A stretch of DNA of 64,000 bases from Neorhizobium sp. GTDB lineage: Bacteria; Pseudomonadota; Alphaproteobacteria; Rhizobiales; Rhizobiaceae. The position numbers and the translations under genes are program-made. Under the pieces are notes generated by a model that saw only the letters and a program-made list of their open reading frames with translations, was not told the DNA's origin and ran no database searches. This document shows, in pieces, positions 30,366-40,988 of this stretch; the stretch's first letter is position 1, and every line of letters starts with the position of its first letter. The DNA lies in assembly GCA_028283725.1 (NCBI GenBank), contig JAPWKC010000003.1, forward strand, positions 930,001 to 994,000. Direction: 5' to 3'.

Positions 30366-30950
30366 TTATTCGGCGGCTGCCAGAGAGGCCGGGTCGGGGC
30401 GGCTGCGGCCTGCCATCCGGTTTAGAACCGTATCCTTCCAGACGAAGCGATGGATCAGCACCATGGCGATATGGCCGCCGATCAGCGCCAGAAGCGTCCA
30501 GGCGAGAAGGCCGTGCAGAAGATTGGCCGGCGCCACCATCCAGCCGATAGTCTCGCCACCCTGCGGCACGATCTGATAGCCAAAGAGCGCCAGCCCCCAT
30601 TGCGAGCCGGTGGCCCGCAAAAGGGCGACGGCCGGAATGAACAGCATCAGAAGATAGAGCGCCAGATGGCCGGCGCGTGCGGCCATGCCGAGCAGGCCCC
30701 GTTCATGTGCCGGGCGATGTTTCAGATTGTAGAGGCCCCAGACGGCCCTGACGGTGGCAAGACCGAGGATGGCGACGCCGAGTTCGCCATGGGTGCTGTT
30801 GAGAATGTCCGTCACCGCAGAGCGACCGAACAGGCTGCCGAGAACGATGCCGGAAAACTGCCAGAGAATGACCAGCGCCATGCTCCAGTGAAGACAGCGC
30901 GTCAGCAATCCATACCGCAATCCCGTATCCCGCCAGCGGCGCATCCCCAT
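30366..30950 (-). CDS. Cytochrome b561-family membrane protein
   Basis: A 194-residue protein with four transmembrane segments, matching the prokaryotic b561 (Ni,Fe-hydrogenase b-subunit-like) fold that binds two b hemes. Candidate heme histidines lie in CLHWSMALVI (helix 1), TH-GELGVAI (helix 2), GHLALYLLML (helix 3) and LLHGLLAWTLLALIGGHIAM (helix 4). Such proteins pass electrons from quinol to periplasmic acceptors or scavenge superoxide. GAGGGGGA lies about 8 nt upstream of the ATG. It appears to be a single-gene unit. Confidence 0.85.
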   Translation of the reverse strand: MGMRRWRDTGLRYGLLTRCLHWSMALVILWQFSGIVLGSLFGRSAVTDILNSTHGELGVAILGLATVRAVWGLYNLKHRPAHERGLLGMAARAGHLALYLLMLFIPAVALLRATGSQWGLALFGYQIVPQGGETIGWMVAPANLLHGLLAWTLLALIGGHIAMVLIHRFVWKDTVLNRMAGRSRPDPASLAAAE

Positions 30951-31115
30951 GTCTTATCCCCCTCAAACATGACTTTGATACGCAACTATTACGGATCATG
31001 GCGTGGGGCGTCCATACAAGTCCGGTTCAAATAGTTGTTGATTCAATCCTTTAAGTTGTGATCACCGGGTTTCGACCGACAGCTTGTGTGCGATGGAAAT
31101 CCGCATCGCACTTAG

Positions 31116-33326
<2,211 letters not shown>

Positions 33327-33336
33327 GAGAAGCGGA

Positions 33337-33363
33337 AACGGAGCAGGCGCGTCCTGCTCCGTT
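33337..33363. terminator. Hairpin after ligA
   Basis: The perfect 11-bp stem AACGGAGCAGG / CCTGCTCCGTT has a CGCGT loop and starts 11 nt after the ligA stop. No long T-run. It probably ends ligA transcription. Confidence 0.65.
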
Positions 33364-33517
33364 CGCAGCGGTCCGATCGGTTCCGGTGGCCGCGTTGGTA
33401 CAAGTGGTCCGGGAGGGCGCGCATCAATCTCTCGGCCATGCGCCCCCAGCCTCGCCCCCCCAGACTTGCCCCTTCAGCATTTCGACTTCAGCCTTGTACC
33501 GTCCGCCGCGAACCGCT

Positions 33518-34099
33518 TTAGGCGGGCTTTCCTTCGGTCAGGGCCGCCTTTAGCCTGGCCATGGAATAGGCATGGACATAATGACCGTCGCGGAAGGCGA
33601 AATCCTTGAACAGGCCCTCGCGCACGAAACCGTTTTTCTCGTAGAGACGGATCGCGCTGCCATTGTCGGTAAAGACGGTCAGTTCGACGCGCGACAGGTT
33701 GAGCCAGTTGTCGGCGATGTCGAGGGCGGCGCCCATCAGGATCGAACCGACGCCGCGGCCGGCAAAATCGTCATGCACGCCCATGCCGATCGAGGCCGCA
33801 TGGCGGCGGCGTGGATTTGCGGCCGGCGTCAGGCCGATATCGCCGATGACGAGACCATCGAGATCGGCCACGAGGCGGTGGCCGCCGGCCGGCGGGCTTT
33901 CCAGATAGCGACGGATCTCGTCGACGGGATGGAAGGGCGTGCGAAGGGTACCGTGACGGTAACCGGGCAAATTGTGGAGGTTGGCGATCGCCTCCGCATC
34001 GGCCGGACCTGCGGCACGAATGCGGACACCGTCGAGTTTCGGCGGTCTCGGCTTTTCTGCCGAACGTTCGTTTTCCGGTGGACTGTCTTCCAGTTTCAT
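33518..34099 (-). CDS. GNAT-family N-acetyltransferase
   Basis: A 193-residue acetyl-CoA-dependent acetyltransferase. Motif A is visible as GMGVHDDFAGRGVGSILM (the R/QxxGxG/A pyrophosphate loop), and YEKNGFVREG near the C-terminus is the usual motif B. It resembles putative acetyltransferases of the RimJ/phosphinothricin type. The acceptor is unknown. The ATG at 34099 is 6 nt from a GGAG; an ATG at 34102 and a TTG at 34111 are alternatives. Its leader contains a terminator-like hairpin (34148-34170), which suggests attenuation or a separate upstream RNA. Confidence 0.82.
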   Translation of the reverse strand: MKLEDSPPENERSAEKPRPPKLDGVRIRAAGPADAEAIANLHNLPGYRHGTLRTPFHPVDEIRRYLESPPAGGHRLVADLDGLVIGDIGLTPAANPRRRHAASIGMGVHDDFAGRGVGSILMGAALDIADNWLNLSRVELTVFTDNGSAIRLYEKNGFVREGLFKDFAFRDGHYVHAYSMARLKAALTEGKPA

Positions 34100-34135
34100 C
34101 ATGCTCTCCAAGGTTTTTTGCCGTGGCAGAGCGAG

Positions 34136-34170
34136 AGAAAAACCCTGACCCTGCCAATCCTCGGCAGGGT
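34136..34170 (-). terminator. Terminator-like hairpin in the GNAT leader
   Basis: On the minus strand, ACCCTGCC / GGCAGGGT (34170-34163 with 34155-34148) has a 7-nt loop and is followed by CAGGGTTTTT. This looks like an intrinsic terminator but sits about 40 nt upstream of the GNAT start, with no minus-strand gene before it. That suggests attenuation or an unannotated small RNA. Confidence 0.5.
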
Positions 34171-34368
34171 GGGTGACGGATGACCTCTTAACGCGCCAAT
34201 CCCGCCACGCGCCCTGCAGGGCGAATGGTCACGGTAAGGTGCATGAGGGCGGTCGCGTTGGTCATGGATAGCAAAATCTCAGACGAGCAGCATGGCGTCA
34301 ATAGGAGGAGCTTTGCCGAATCGTGCTTCGATCGATAAAAGCGACCTACACAATACGGACAGCACCCT

Positions 34369-35004
34369 TTGAAAACCATCGCCATCGATTTCGAGACCGC
34401 CAACGAGCAACGGGGCAGCGCCTGTTCCGTCGGTCTGGCATGGATCGAGGACAACCGGGTGGTGCGGGTCGAGGAGCGATTGATCCGGCCGCGCGACATG
34501 CGGTTTTCGTCGTTCAACATCGCCATCCATGGCATACGCCCGGAGATGGTGGAGGATGCCGGCGAGTTTCCGGAAGTGATGGACGAGTTCGCCGAGGATT
34601 TTGCCGGTGCGACGATGATCGCCCATAACGCCGCCTTCGATTTCAGCGTCTGGCGGGCATCTCTCGATGGCTACAGGCAGGCCTATCCGTCGCTTTCCTA
34701 CATGTGCAGCGTGAAGATGGCGCAGAAGGTCTGGCCGCAGCTGATCAGCCACAAGCTGAACGTGCTTGCCCAGCATCTGGGGCTTTCGTTTTCGCATCAC
34801 AATGCCGCTGAAGATGCCGCCGTGTGCGCGCAGGCGGCGATTGCCATCGGCCGGTCGCTCGGGGCGTCCGATGTGGCCGATATTCCCGGCCTGATCGGCA
34901 TGACGGCCGGGCGGCTCTATGCCGATGGCTATCAGGCCTGCACGATGCGGCGGCCAGGCACCGGTGCGGTGCGCGCCAAGGGTACCCGCACATCGGTCGG
35001 CTGA
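34369..35004 (+). CDS. DEDDh 3'-5' exonuclease (DnaQ-like)
   Basis: A 211-residue nuclease of the DNA polymerase III epsilon type. The first exonuclease motif is AIDFETAN (Asp, Glu), the second is HNAAFDFSVW (Asp) and the third is SHHNAAEDAAV (His, Asp). Stand-alone proteins of this size act in DNA repair or proofreading rather than as the replicative subunit. The only start that keeps the FETAN block at the N-terminus is TTG at 34369, as no in-frame ATG precedes it. The C-terminal 60 residues carry no recognised domain. Confidence 0.82.
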   Translation: MKTIAIDFETANEQRGSACSVGLAWIEDNRVVRVEERLIRPRDMRFSSFNIAIHGIRPEMVEDAGEFPEVMDEFAEDFAGATMIAHNAAFDFSVWRASLDGYRQAYPSLSYMCSVKMAQKVWPQLISHKLNVLAQHLGLSFSHHNAAEDAAVCAQAAIAIGRSLGASDVADIPGLIGMTAGRLYADGYQACTMRRPGTGAVRAKGTRTSVG

Positions 35005-35089
35005 CTGCCGGCAGCGACGTCTCGTCGCTTGCAACGGGCCATCGGTCGCTTATCTCTCTGACGCAGATCATCACCGGAGAGAATTCGCC

Positions 35090-35632
35090 ATGCCGACGCC
35101 CATTGCCCTGAAACCGCTGCGCAACATTACGCGCCCCTTCGTTGCAGCACTGGCGGTTGCCGGTTGTCTTCTTGCGGCACCTGTATTTTCTCCACCGGCA
35201 TTTGCCGATGTCGTCGGCAAGGTCGGAGTAGACTGGACGGGCAATGATATCATCGTGGAGGCGGTGCCGGACCCGCAGGTGAAGGGTGTCACCTGCCACG
35301 TCACCTATTTCGATCGCGGCGTGATCGACCGGTTGCGCAAGGGCAACTGGTTCGAAGACCCGTCCAATAGCTCGATCGCCTGCCGTCAGACCGGGCCGAT
35401 CGAAATCGGCGATATCGATCTGGGCAAGAGCGGCGACGAAGTGTTCAAGGCCGGCCGTTCGCTGATCTGGAAGGCGATGGTGGTCAACCGCATCTATGAC
35501 CGCGAAAACGACACGCTGATCTATCTCATCCATACCCGCGAACTGACCGAGGGTTCGGCGAAGATGGCCATTTCCACCATCCCGCTCTACGGCCAGCAGG
35601 TCACATGGACCAAGGGCAAGCCACAACCCTGA
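35090..35632 (+). CDS. CreA-family exported protein
   Basis: A 180-residue periplasmic protein. It has a Sec signal peptide (VAALAVAGCLLAAPVF...AFA, cleavage near residue 39) and then the CreA domain: VGKVGVDWTGNDI, VKGVTCHVTYFDRG, the SSIACRQTGPI block and the GDEVFKAGRSLIWK segment. The two conserved cysteines could form a disulfide. The biochemical role of CreA is not established. GGAGAG lies about 8 nt upstream of the ATG. It is convergent with the fabI-type gene across a terminator. Confidence 0.85.
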   Translation: MPTPIALKPLRNITRPFVAALAVAGCLLAAPVFSPPAFADVVGKVGVDWTGNDIIVEAVPDPQVKGVTCHVTYFDRGVIDRLRKGNWFEDPSNSSIACRQTGPIEIGDIDLGKSGDEVFKAGRSLIWKAMVVNRIYDRENDTLIYLIHTRELTEGSAKMAISTIPLYGQQVTWTKGKPQP

Positions 35633-35654
35633 CCAGCGCCGTGGCGCGACGTGT

Positions 35655-35681
35655 CTCCGCCCGATGATTTTTCGGGCGGAG
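35655..35681. terminator. Bidirectional terminator between creA-like and fabI-type genes
   Basis: The perfect 10-bp stem CTCCGCCCGA / TCGGGCGGAG has a 7-nt loop (TGATTTT) and lies between convergent stops. There is no T-run beyond the stem. Confidence 0.65.
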
Positions 35682-35688
35682 GGAACCG

Positions 35689-36435
35689 TCAGGCGGCGAT
35701 GCTGTAGCCGGAATCGACATAGATCGTCTGGCCGGTGACGTATTTCGCTTCCGGCGACATCAGGAAGGCGGCCATGTTGCCGACCTGTTCGTTCGTCACC
35801 AGTTCCTTGATCGGAGAGACCGCGAGCGCATCGTCGATCAGTCTGTCGAGGCCGGCAAGACCGGAGGCGGCGCGGGTGCGGACCGGGCCGGCCGACAGGG
35901 CGTTGACACGGATGCCTTTCTCGCCAAGTTCTGCCGCCAGATAGCGGACGCTGCTTTCGAGTGCCGCCTTCACCGGCCCCATGATGCCGTAGCAGGGAAC
36001 GACCTTTTCCGAGCCGTAGAAGGTCAAGGTGACGATCGAGCCGCTGCCGTCCATCAGGGGTTCGGCCTCGCGCACCATGCGGATCAGCGAGTGACAGGAA
36101 ATGTCCATCGCCATGGCAAAGCCTTCCGGCGAACTGTCGACCACACGGCCATGCAGATCGCCGCGCGGGGCAAAGGCTACGGCATGCAGCAGGAAGTCGA
36201 GCCTGCCCCATTTCTGCTTGATGCAGCCGAACAATGCACGCATTTCTTCCGGCTTGCTCACGTCGAGCGGCATGATGATGTCGGCGCCAATCTCTTCGGC
36301 AAGCGGGCGAACATGCGGTTCGGCCTTGGCATTCTGGTAGGTTATGGCAAGATCCACGCCACGGGCCTTCAGCGCCCGCGCCACGCCCCAGGCCAGCGAC
36401 TGATCGTTTGCAACTCCGACTATAAGACCTTTCAC
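35689..36435 (-). CDS. FabI-type enoyl-[acyl-carrier-protein] reductase (probable paralogue)
   Basis: A 248-residue SDR protein of the FabI group, which reduces trans-2-enoyl-ACP with NAD(P)H. It shows the FabI nucleotide loop GVANDQSLAWGVA, the HAVAFAP segment, and the active-site pair: tyrosine in TFYGSEKVVP and Y-x6-K in CYGIMGPVK. It is about 10-20 residues shorter than usual FabI, and it is not next to other fab genes. Rhizobia often carry two FabI copies, so this may be the accessory one. GTG start, with GGAGG 7 nt upstream. Confidence 0.85.
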   Translation of the reverse strand: MKGLIVGVANDQSLAWGVARALKARGVDLAITYQNAKAEPHVRPLAEEIGADIIMPLDVSKPEEMRALFGCIKQKWGRLDFLLHAVAFAPRGDLHGRVVDSSPEGFAMAMDISCHSLIRMVREAEPLMDGSGSIVTLTFYGSEKVVPCYGIMGPVKAALESSVRYLAAELGEKGIRVNALSAGPVRTRAASGLAGLDRLIDDALAVSPIKELVTNEQVGNMAAFLMSPEAKYVTGQTIYVDSGYSIAA

Positions 36436-36620
36436 GTCTGAACCTCCGGCGGTTTCTAATTTAGATATACCTTATTCATGTGGGCGTCGGCGTCGAGCGG
36501 AAGTTCGGTCTATGGTTACTCGTCACAGTTACCGGAGTTTTGCGCCGCTCGATGGTCATTGCAGGTCGGTTTCTGCCGGCTTATGCAAAGGCTTGGCAAA
36601 GCTGCGAAGGGGAGAAAGAC

Positions 36621-37187
36621 ATGGCAGGGGATCTCATGCGCGAGGCGATGATCATCATCGACATGCAGATGGATATGCAGGCCCGTCTCGACCGTGGGCA
36701 GGACCATGTGAACGGCGGTGCGGCCGGGGTGATTTCGGTTCTGGCGGACCGTTTCCGTGCGGCAGGCAAGCCGGTCATCCATGTGCGCCATCGCGAAGAT
36801 CGGCCGGGTTCCGATTTCCATCCGCACAGCGCCGGCTATCCGGCGATGCCCGGTGCCGTGGCGCTTGCGGGCGAGGCGGTGTTCGAGAAGACGACGTCCT
36901 CGGCCTTCGCCTCCACGCAGATCGAGCGGCATCTGCGCGATGAAGGGATCGGGCATCTCTATGTCACCGGCGCGGTCGCCGGTTTCTGCGTCACCTCCAC
37001 GGTGCGCTCTGCCGCAGACAGCGGATTCAAGGTCACGGTGGTGCGCGATGCGGTGCTCGGGTTCGACCTTGCCATGGCAGGCCTGACCGCCCGGCAGATC
37101 TTCGATGTCAGCATGGGTTTGCTGGCGGCGGATTTTGCCGAGATGGTCGATGCGGACGAGGTCAAGGCACGGCTTGCATCGGCCTGA
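36621..37187 (+). CDS. Isochorismatase-family cysteine hydrolase
   Basis: A 188-residue alpha/beta hydrolase of the isochorismatase/nicotinamidase superfamily. The catalytic triad is visible: Asp in IIIDMQMDM, Lys in FEKTTSSAF and Cys in VAGFCVTSTVR. The substrate is not evident; relatives hydrolyse isochorismate, carbamoylated amines or nicotinamide. The pattern differs from the true nicotinamidase gene at 45903. AAGGGGAG at about 36607-36614 fixes the ATG at 36621 despite an open frame upstream. Confidence 0.85.
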   Translation: MAGDLMREAMIIIDMQMDMQARLDRGQDHVNGGAAGVISVLADRFRAAGKPVIHVRHREDRPGSDFHPHSAGYPAMPGAVALAGEAVFEKTTSSAFASTQIERHLRDEGIGHLYVTGAVAGFCVTSTVRSAADSGFKVTVVRDAVLGFDLAMAGLTARQIFDVSMGLLAADFAEMVDADEVKARLASA

Positions 37188-37252
37188 GAGGTCCAGCAAC
37201 GGTTCGATAACGCCTCGGACGGGGATTGATCCCGGTCGTTGCGAGGCAAAGA

Positions 37253-37288
37253 AAAAGCCCATGTCGCCGGCCGGCGACATGGGCTTTT
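37253..37288. terminator. 36-bp perfect palindromic terminator
   Basis: The arms run 37253-37270 and 37271-37288 with no unpaired loop bases in the DNA. AAAA and TTTT sit at the outer ends, so it serves both the hydrolase gene and the convergent mcp-cheW unit. Confidence 0.9.
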
Positions 37289-37310
37289 GTTGTCGTGCGA
37301 TGGCGGCCGA

Positions 37311-37781
37311 TCAGGCAGCTTCGCGGGTCAGTTCGTCGGCGATGACGGTGTCGAGGTTGAGGAAGCAGACCATGGTCTTTTCCAGCGCGACGATGCCGCG
37401 GCAGAAGGCGCGCTGGCCTTCCGGAATGATTTCCGGTGCCGGCTGCAGGTCTTCGGCGCGGATGCTCATCATGTCGGAAACCTGTTCGACCAGCAGGCCG
37501 ACGAGCTTGCCGGCAATGTCGGTGACGATGATTGCCGAGCGTTCCGACGGCTCGGTCATCTTCATGCCGAGGCGGCAGGCCATGTCGATGACCGGGATGA
37601 CGGCGCCGCGCAGGTTGATGAGGCCGAGGACGTAGGGCGGGGTATGCGGCATCGGGGTGACCGGAGCCCAGCCGCGAATTTCGCGGATCGCCATGATGTC
37701 GATGCAGAACTCCTGATCCGCGAGATGGAAGGAGACGATTTCGAGATAGGCGCCGGACTGCTTGATCGTGTTGTTGCTCAT
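37311..37781 (-). CDS. cheW: Chemotaxis coupling protein CheW
   Basis: A 156-residue adaptor that joins chemoreceptors to the CheA kinase. It has the CheW-domain pattern FHLADQEFCIDIMAIREIRGW, YVLGLINLRGAVIPVIDM with the conserved arginine, and the VSDMMSIRAEDLQPAPE segment. The gene follows the receptor gene with a 1-nt gap on the minus strand, so they form one transcription unit. No cheA, cheR, cheB or cheY is seen nearby, so the pair must feed into a chemotaxis system encoded elsewhere. Confidence 0.93.
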   Translation of the reverse strand: MSNNTIKQSGAYLEIVSFHLADQEFCIDIMAIREIRGWAPVTPMPHTPPYVLGLINLRGAVIPVIDMACRLGMKMTEPSERSAIIVTDIAGKLVGLLVEQVSDMMSIRAEDLQPAPEIIPEGQRAFCRGIVALEKTMVCFLNLDTVIADELTREAA

Positions 37782-37782
37782 G

Positions 37783-39912
37783 TCAGAATTCTTCCCATTG
37801 GTCTGGATTGCTGTGTGTGTTCGAAACGGCCTTGGCGCCTGTCGCCTGAGAGCTGCCGCCGGTGGTGAAGGCGCCCGAAAGCCCGGTCATCAGGTTGCGG
37901 GCGGGAGAGGGTTTTGCGAAGCGTGCATCGGCTGCGGCATCGATGGCGCGCGGGCCGGCCGGCGAGCGGAACTGGCCGCTTTTGCCGATTGCGCCCGTCG
38001 TGTCCGACGGTACCAGACGGGCCGCGGGCGGCAGGCCGGCAATCTGGCCGGACAGGGCGCGACCATGGTCGCTGAGCGATGCTGCACCGGTGCCGGTCTG
38101 GGCGCCGGATCGATCTATCGTGAACTGCGCCATCAGGCGGTTGAGGTTTTCGGCGTCCTGCGCCAGCGCGTGGCTTGCCGCCGTCGATTGCTCGACCATG
38201 GCGGCGTTCTGCTGGACGGCATGATCCATGTGGCCGACGGCGGTGTTGATCTCGGCTAGCCCCGCGGACTGTTCGCGCGCCGAGGTGAAGATCGCCTGCA
38301 CATGATCGTTGATCTTGACCACGTCCTCGCCGATGCGGGTCAGCGTATCACCGGCGGCGCGCACCAGTTCTACGCCGGTCTTGACTTCGCTCGAGGAGCG
38401 GCCGACCAGCGTCTTGACGCCCTTGGCCGCATTGGCGGTGCGGCCCGCAAGCTCGCGGACTTCCTGGGCCACGACGGCAAATCCCTTGCCGGCCTCGCCG
38501 GCGCGGGCGGCCTCGACACCGGCATTGAGCGCCAGAAGGTTGGTCTGGAAGGCGATCTCGTCGATGACGTTGATGATCTTGCCGATCTCGGCCGTCGCAT
38601 CCTCGATCCGGCCCATGGCAGCGGTCGCATCGCGCACGACCGGGGCTGACTTTTCCGTATAGTCCTTGGCGTGGCTTACCATCTCACTCGCCTCCTGGGC
38701 GCGCTCGGTGGCGCTGCGCACGGTCGCGGTGATCTCGTCCATGGCGGCCGAGGTCTCTTCCAGCGAGGCGGCCTGCTGCTCGGTGCGCCTGGCAAGGTCG
38801 TCGGCTGCGGAGCGCATTTCGGCAGCGCTTGCGCCGATCGAGCCGGCATTGGCGCCGACATCCAGCATGATCGCGTTGAGCTGGCCGACGACGCCGTTGA
38901 AATCGAGCCGGAGCCGGTCGATGTCCTTGCGGAAGGGTTGGTCGAGGCGGGTGGAGAGATCGCCGGCGGAAAGGCGGCCGAGGCCGTTCGCCAGCGCTTC
39001 GACGGCAAAATGCAGCGCCGTCGTATCGGCCTTCTGCAAATCCTCGCGGTCGCGGCGCTGGCGCTCGCTGTCGCGACGCTCGTCGCCGAGGCGCTCTTCA
39101 AGCGCAAGGCGCTCGGCACCGGAAACGCGGAACACATCTGTCGCACGCGCCATGTCGCCGATCTCGTCGCCACGCTCCATGCCGGCAACGGCGGTGTGAT
39201 AGTCGCCATCGACAATGCGCTGCATGCCGGCACGCACCGCGGCAATGCCGCGGCGTATGGCACCGCCGTGATAGACCTGAAGCGCGGCGAATACGAGGAG
39301 CGCCAGGAGGCCGCAGGCAAGCTGGATATAGAGCGAGGTGGCCGATAGCGCCTTTGCCTCTGAAACGCGCGCCTGCACCAGTTTCTGGCCGGCATCGGCA
39401 AGCGTCGTCAGCGTTGCAGTCGTTCGGCCGCCTTCGGTGTCGATCACGTCATCCAGTGCGTGATAGGCGGTGTCGGGCGCATGGCTGGTGACGAGGTTGG
39501 CAAGGTCCGACTGGATCGAGCGGCCAAGCCGCGCAACATCCTGATCGAAGCTTGCGATGCCGGTCGTATCTCCGGTTTCGGCGGCAAGCAGGCGCATGTC
39601 CGGGGCGCCTGCCGTCAGGATGGCAATCGAATCGGTCACGATCGCCGCGCGGGCCGGATCGATCACACCGGCATCGCGGTCGACGATCGTATCCATGGCG
39701 GCCAGGATGAGCTGGAGATTGGCGATACGCAGGCGGTTGGCTGCATCGACCTGACGCTGCGTTTCGGTGGCGCGGTCGAGCCCTGCCTCGACTTCGCGGC
39801 CTTCGTGCCAGCCGACGGCGAGGATGATGGCGAACCCTGCAAACGCCGTTGCGGCCAGCGTGGAAAGGCGCTTGCTGACGGAGAATGTCTTGCGGATCGA
39901 CGGCGTGGCCAT
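37783..39912 (-). CDS. Methyl-accepting chemotaxis protein (transmembrane)
   Basis: A 709-residue chemoreceptor. Transmembrane helix 1 lies at about residues 16-35 and helix 2 at about 206-228, enclosing a periplasmic sensor region of about 170 residues that is mostly helical. HAMP segments follow (EERLGDERRDSERQ lies in the linker), then the long coiled-coil signalling domain with the hairpin tip EIAFQTNLLALNAGVEAARAG. The protein ends in an extended tail with the pentapeptide QWEEF, like the CheR-docking pentapeptides (NWETF in E. coli, WEEF in rhizobia). The ligand is unknown. First gene of an mcp-cheW pair. Confidence 0.93.
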   Translation of the reverse strand: MATPSIRKTFSVSKRLSTLAATAFAGFAIILAVGWHEGREVEAGLDRATETQRQVDAANRLRIANLQLILAAMDTIVDRDAGVIDPARAAIVTDSIAILTAGAPDMRLLAAETGDTTGIASFDQDVARLGRSIQSDLANLVTSHAPDTAYHALDDVIDTEGGRTTATLTTLADAGQKLVQARVSEAKALSATSLYIQLACGLLALLVFAALQVYHGGAIRRGIAAVRAGMQRIVDGDYHTAVAGMERGDEIGDMARATDVFRVSGAERLALEERLGDERRDSERQRRDREDLQKADTTALHFAVEALANGLGRLSAGDLSTRLDQPFRKDIDRLRLDFNGVVGQLNAIMLDVGANAGSIGASAAEMRSAADDLARRTEQQAASLEETSAAMDEITATVRSATERAQEASEMVSHAKDYTEKSAPVVRDATAAMGRIEDATAEIGKIINVIDEIAFQTNLLALNAGVEAARAGEAGKGFAVVAQEVRELAGRTANAAKGVKTLVGRSSSEVKTGVELVRAAGDTLTRIGEDVVKINDHVQAIFTSAREQSAGLAEINTAVGHMDHAVQQNAAMVEQSTAASHALAQDAENLNRLMAQFTIDRSGAQTGTGAASLSDHGRALSGQIAGLPPAARLVPSDTTGAIGKSGQFRSPAGPRAIDAAADARFAKPSPARNLMTGLSGAFTTGGSSQATGAKAVSNTHSNPDQWEEF

Positions 39913-40244
39913 GACGCGACTGTCCTTGGCGCCGGGGAGCCGGCGCGGGTGAAACCGTTCAGAGCGAGGACGGATATCCAGACGTCATGTCAAATCGGCT
40001 CGCGGGGTCTGCGTCGCATGTCTGCCATGCGCCTGCGATCGTTGCTTTCCCCAGCTTTCCGCGAGCCATCTTCGCAAGGATGGACGGTCGCAGACAGGTC
40101 TTAAACTTTCGCTAAGAGGTGCGCCCGAAAGGCCCGGCAAACCGCCTGGAAACCGGTAAGTGAGTTGCATTGCACCCGTTGCGGGCCTACTGCTCTGGCA
40201 AACACAGCATGAGCGGCCAAACGGCTGCAGCAGAGAGATGGCCG
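39913..40244. promoter_or_regulatory. 332-bp divergent region between mcp and sco
   Basis: No coding frame with family-like content is seen. It must hold the promoters of the mcp-cheW unit (leftward) and the SCO-like gene (rightward). I could not assign convincing -35/-10 boxes. Confidence 0.3.
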
Positions 40245-40844
40245 ATGAAGACTTTTCGCGTGATCCTGTGGTGCACCATCGTGGTGCTGGCCGGTCTGCT
40301 GGTGGCGCTCACCCTCAACATGACCCGGCCGCGGGAAATCGCCAACGAGCAGCCCTTCGGCGTGCCGTTTCAGCTGGTGGCGCAGGGTGGCAAGCCGATC
40401 ACCGAACAGGCATTTCGCGACAAGCCGACGGCGCTGTTCTTCGGATTTACCAATTGCCCGGAAGTCTGTCCGACGACGCTGTTCGAATTGAATGGCTGGC
40501 TGCACAAGGTCGATCCCGACGGCACCAGGCTCAATGCCTTCTTCGTCAGCATCGACCCCGACCGCGATACGCCCGCGGTGATCGACCAGTATGTCTCGAA
40601 TGTCAGCGACCGGATCAAGGCGATTTCCGGACCGCCCGACAGCGTTCGCGAGATGGCCAAGGGCTTCAAGGTCTATTTCAAGAAAGTGCCCGTCGACGAG
40701 AAGGACCCGAATGGCGACTATACGATGGATCATACCGCCTCCGTCTTTCTGTTGAAGAATGGCGGCCGGTTTGCCGGCACGATCGCCTATGGCGAAGATC
40801 AGGACGCGGCAGTCAAGAAGCTCGAAAATCTCATCAAGGGGTGA
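40245..40844 (+). CDS. SCO1/SenC-family copper-binding protein
   Basis: A 199-residue membrane-anchored thioredoxin-fold protein used in assembly of the CuA centre of cytochrome c oxidase. The N-terminal helix at residues about 5-25 anchors it in the inner membrane. The copper-binding set is complete: CPEVC in FTNCPEVCPTT and the distal histidine in MDHTASVFLL. FFVSIDPDRDTP is another family block. Upstream in-frame starts exist (40170, 40209), but the ATG at 40245 with AGAGAG before it fits best. prmA follows on the same strand. Confidence 0.9.
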   Translation: MKTFRVILWCTIVVLAGLLVALTLNMTRPREIANEQPFGVPFQLVAQGGKPITEQAFRDKPTALFFGFTNCPEVCPTTLFELNGWLHKVDPDGTRLNAFFVSIDPDRDTPAVIDQYVSNVSDRIKAISGPPDSVREMAKGFKVYFKKVPVDEKDPNGDYTMDHTASVFLLKNGGRFAGTIAYGEDQDAAVKKLENLIKG

Positions 40845-40988
40845 TCGTACGGTCTCAATCACCGGTGGGGTAACGTGCGGCAGGGCGGGTGCCCTGTGCT
40901 TTATGGGCCGCTTTGAGGCGCGCTGCGCTTGAAGCGACAAGCCTTTCTGTGGCAAAGCAGCCGCAACGGCATCAGAAGGGCGACTGCC

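Noticed and set aside
30983..31037. CAACTATT / AATAGTTG inverted repeat between cytochrome b561 and ligA
   Set aside because: The arms are only 8 nt and 39 nt apart in an AT-richer spacer, so chance is a sufficient explanation.
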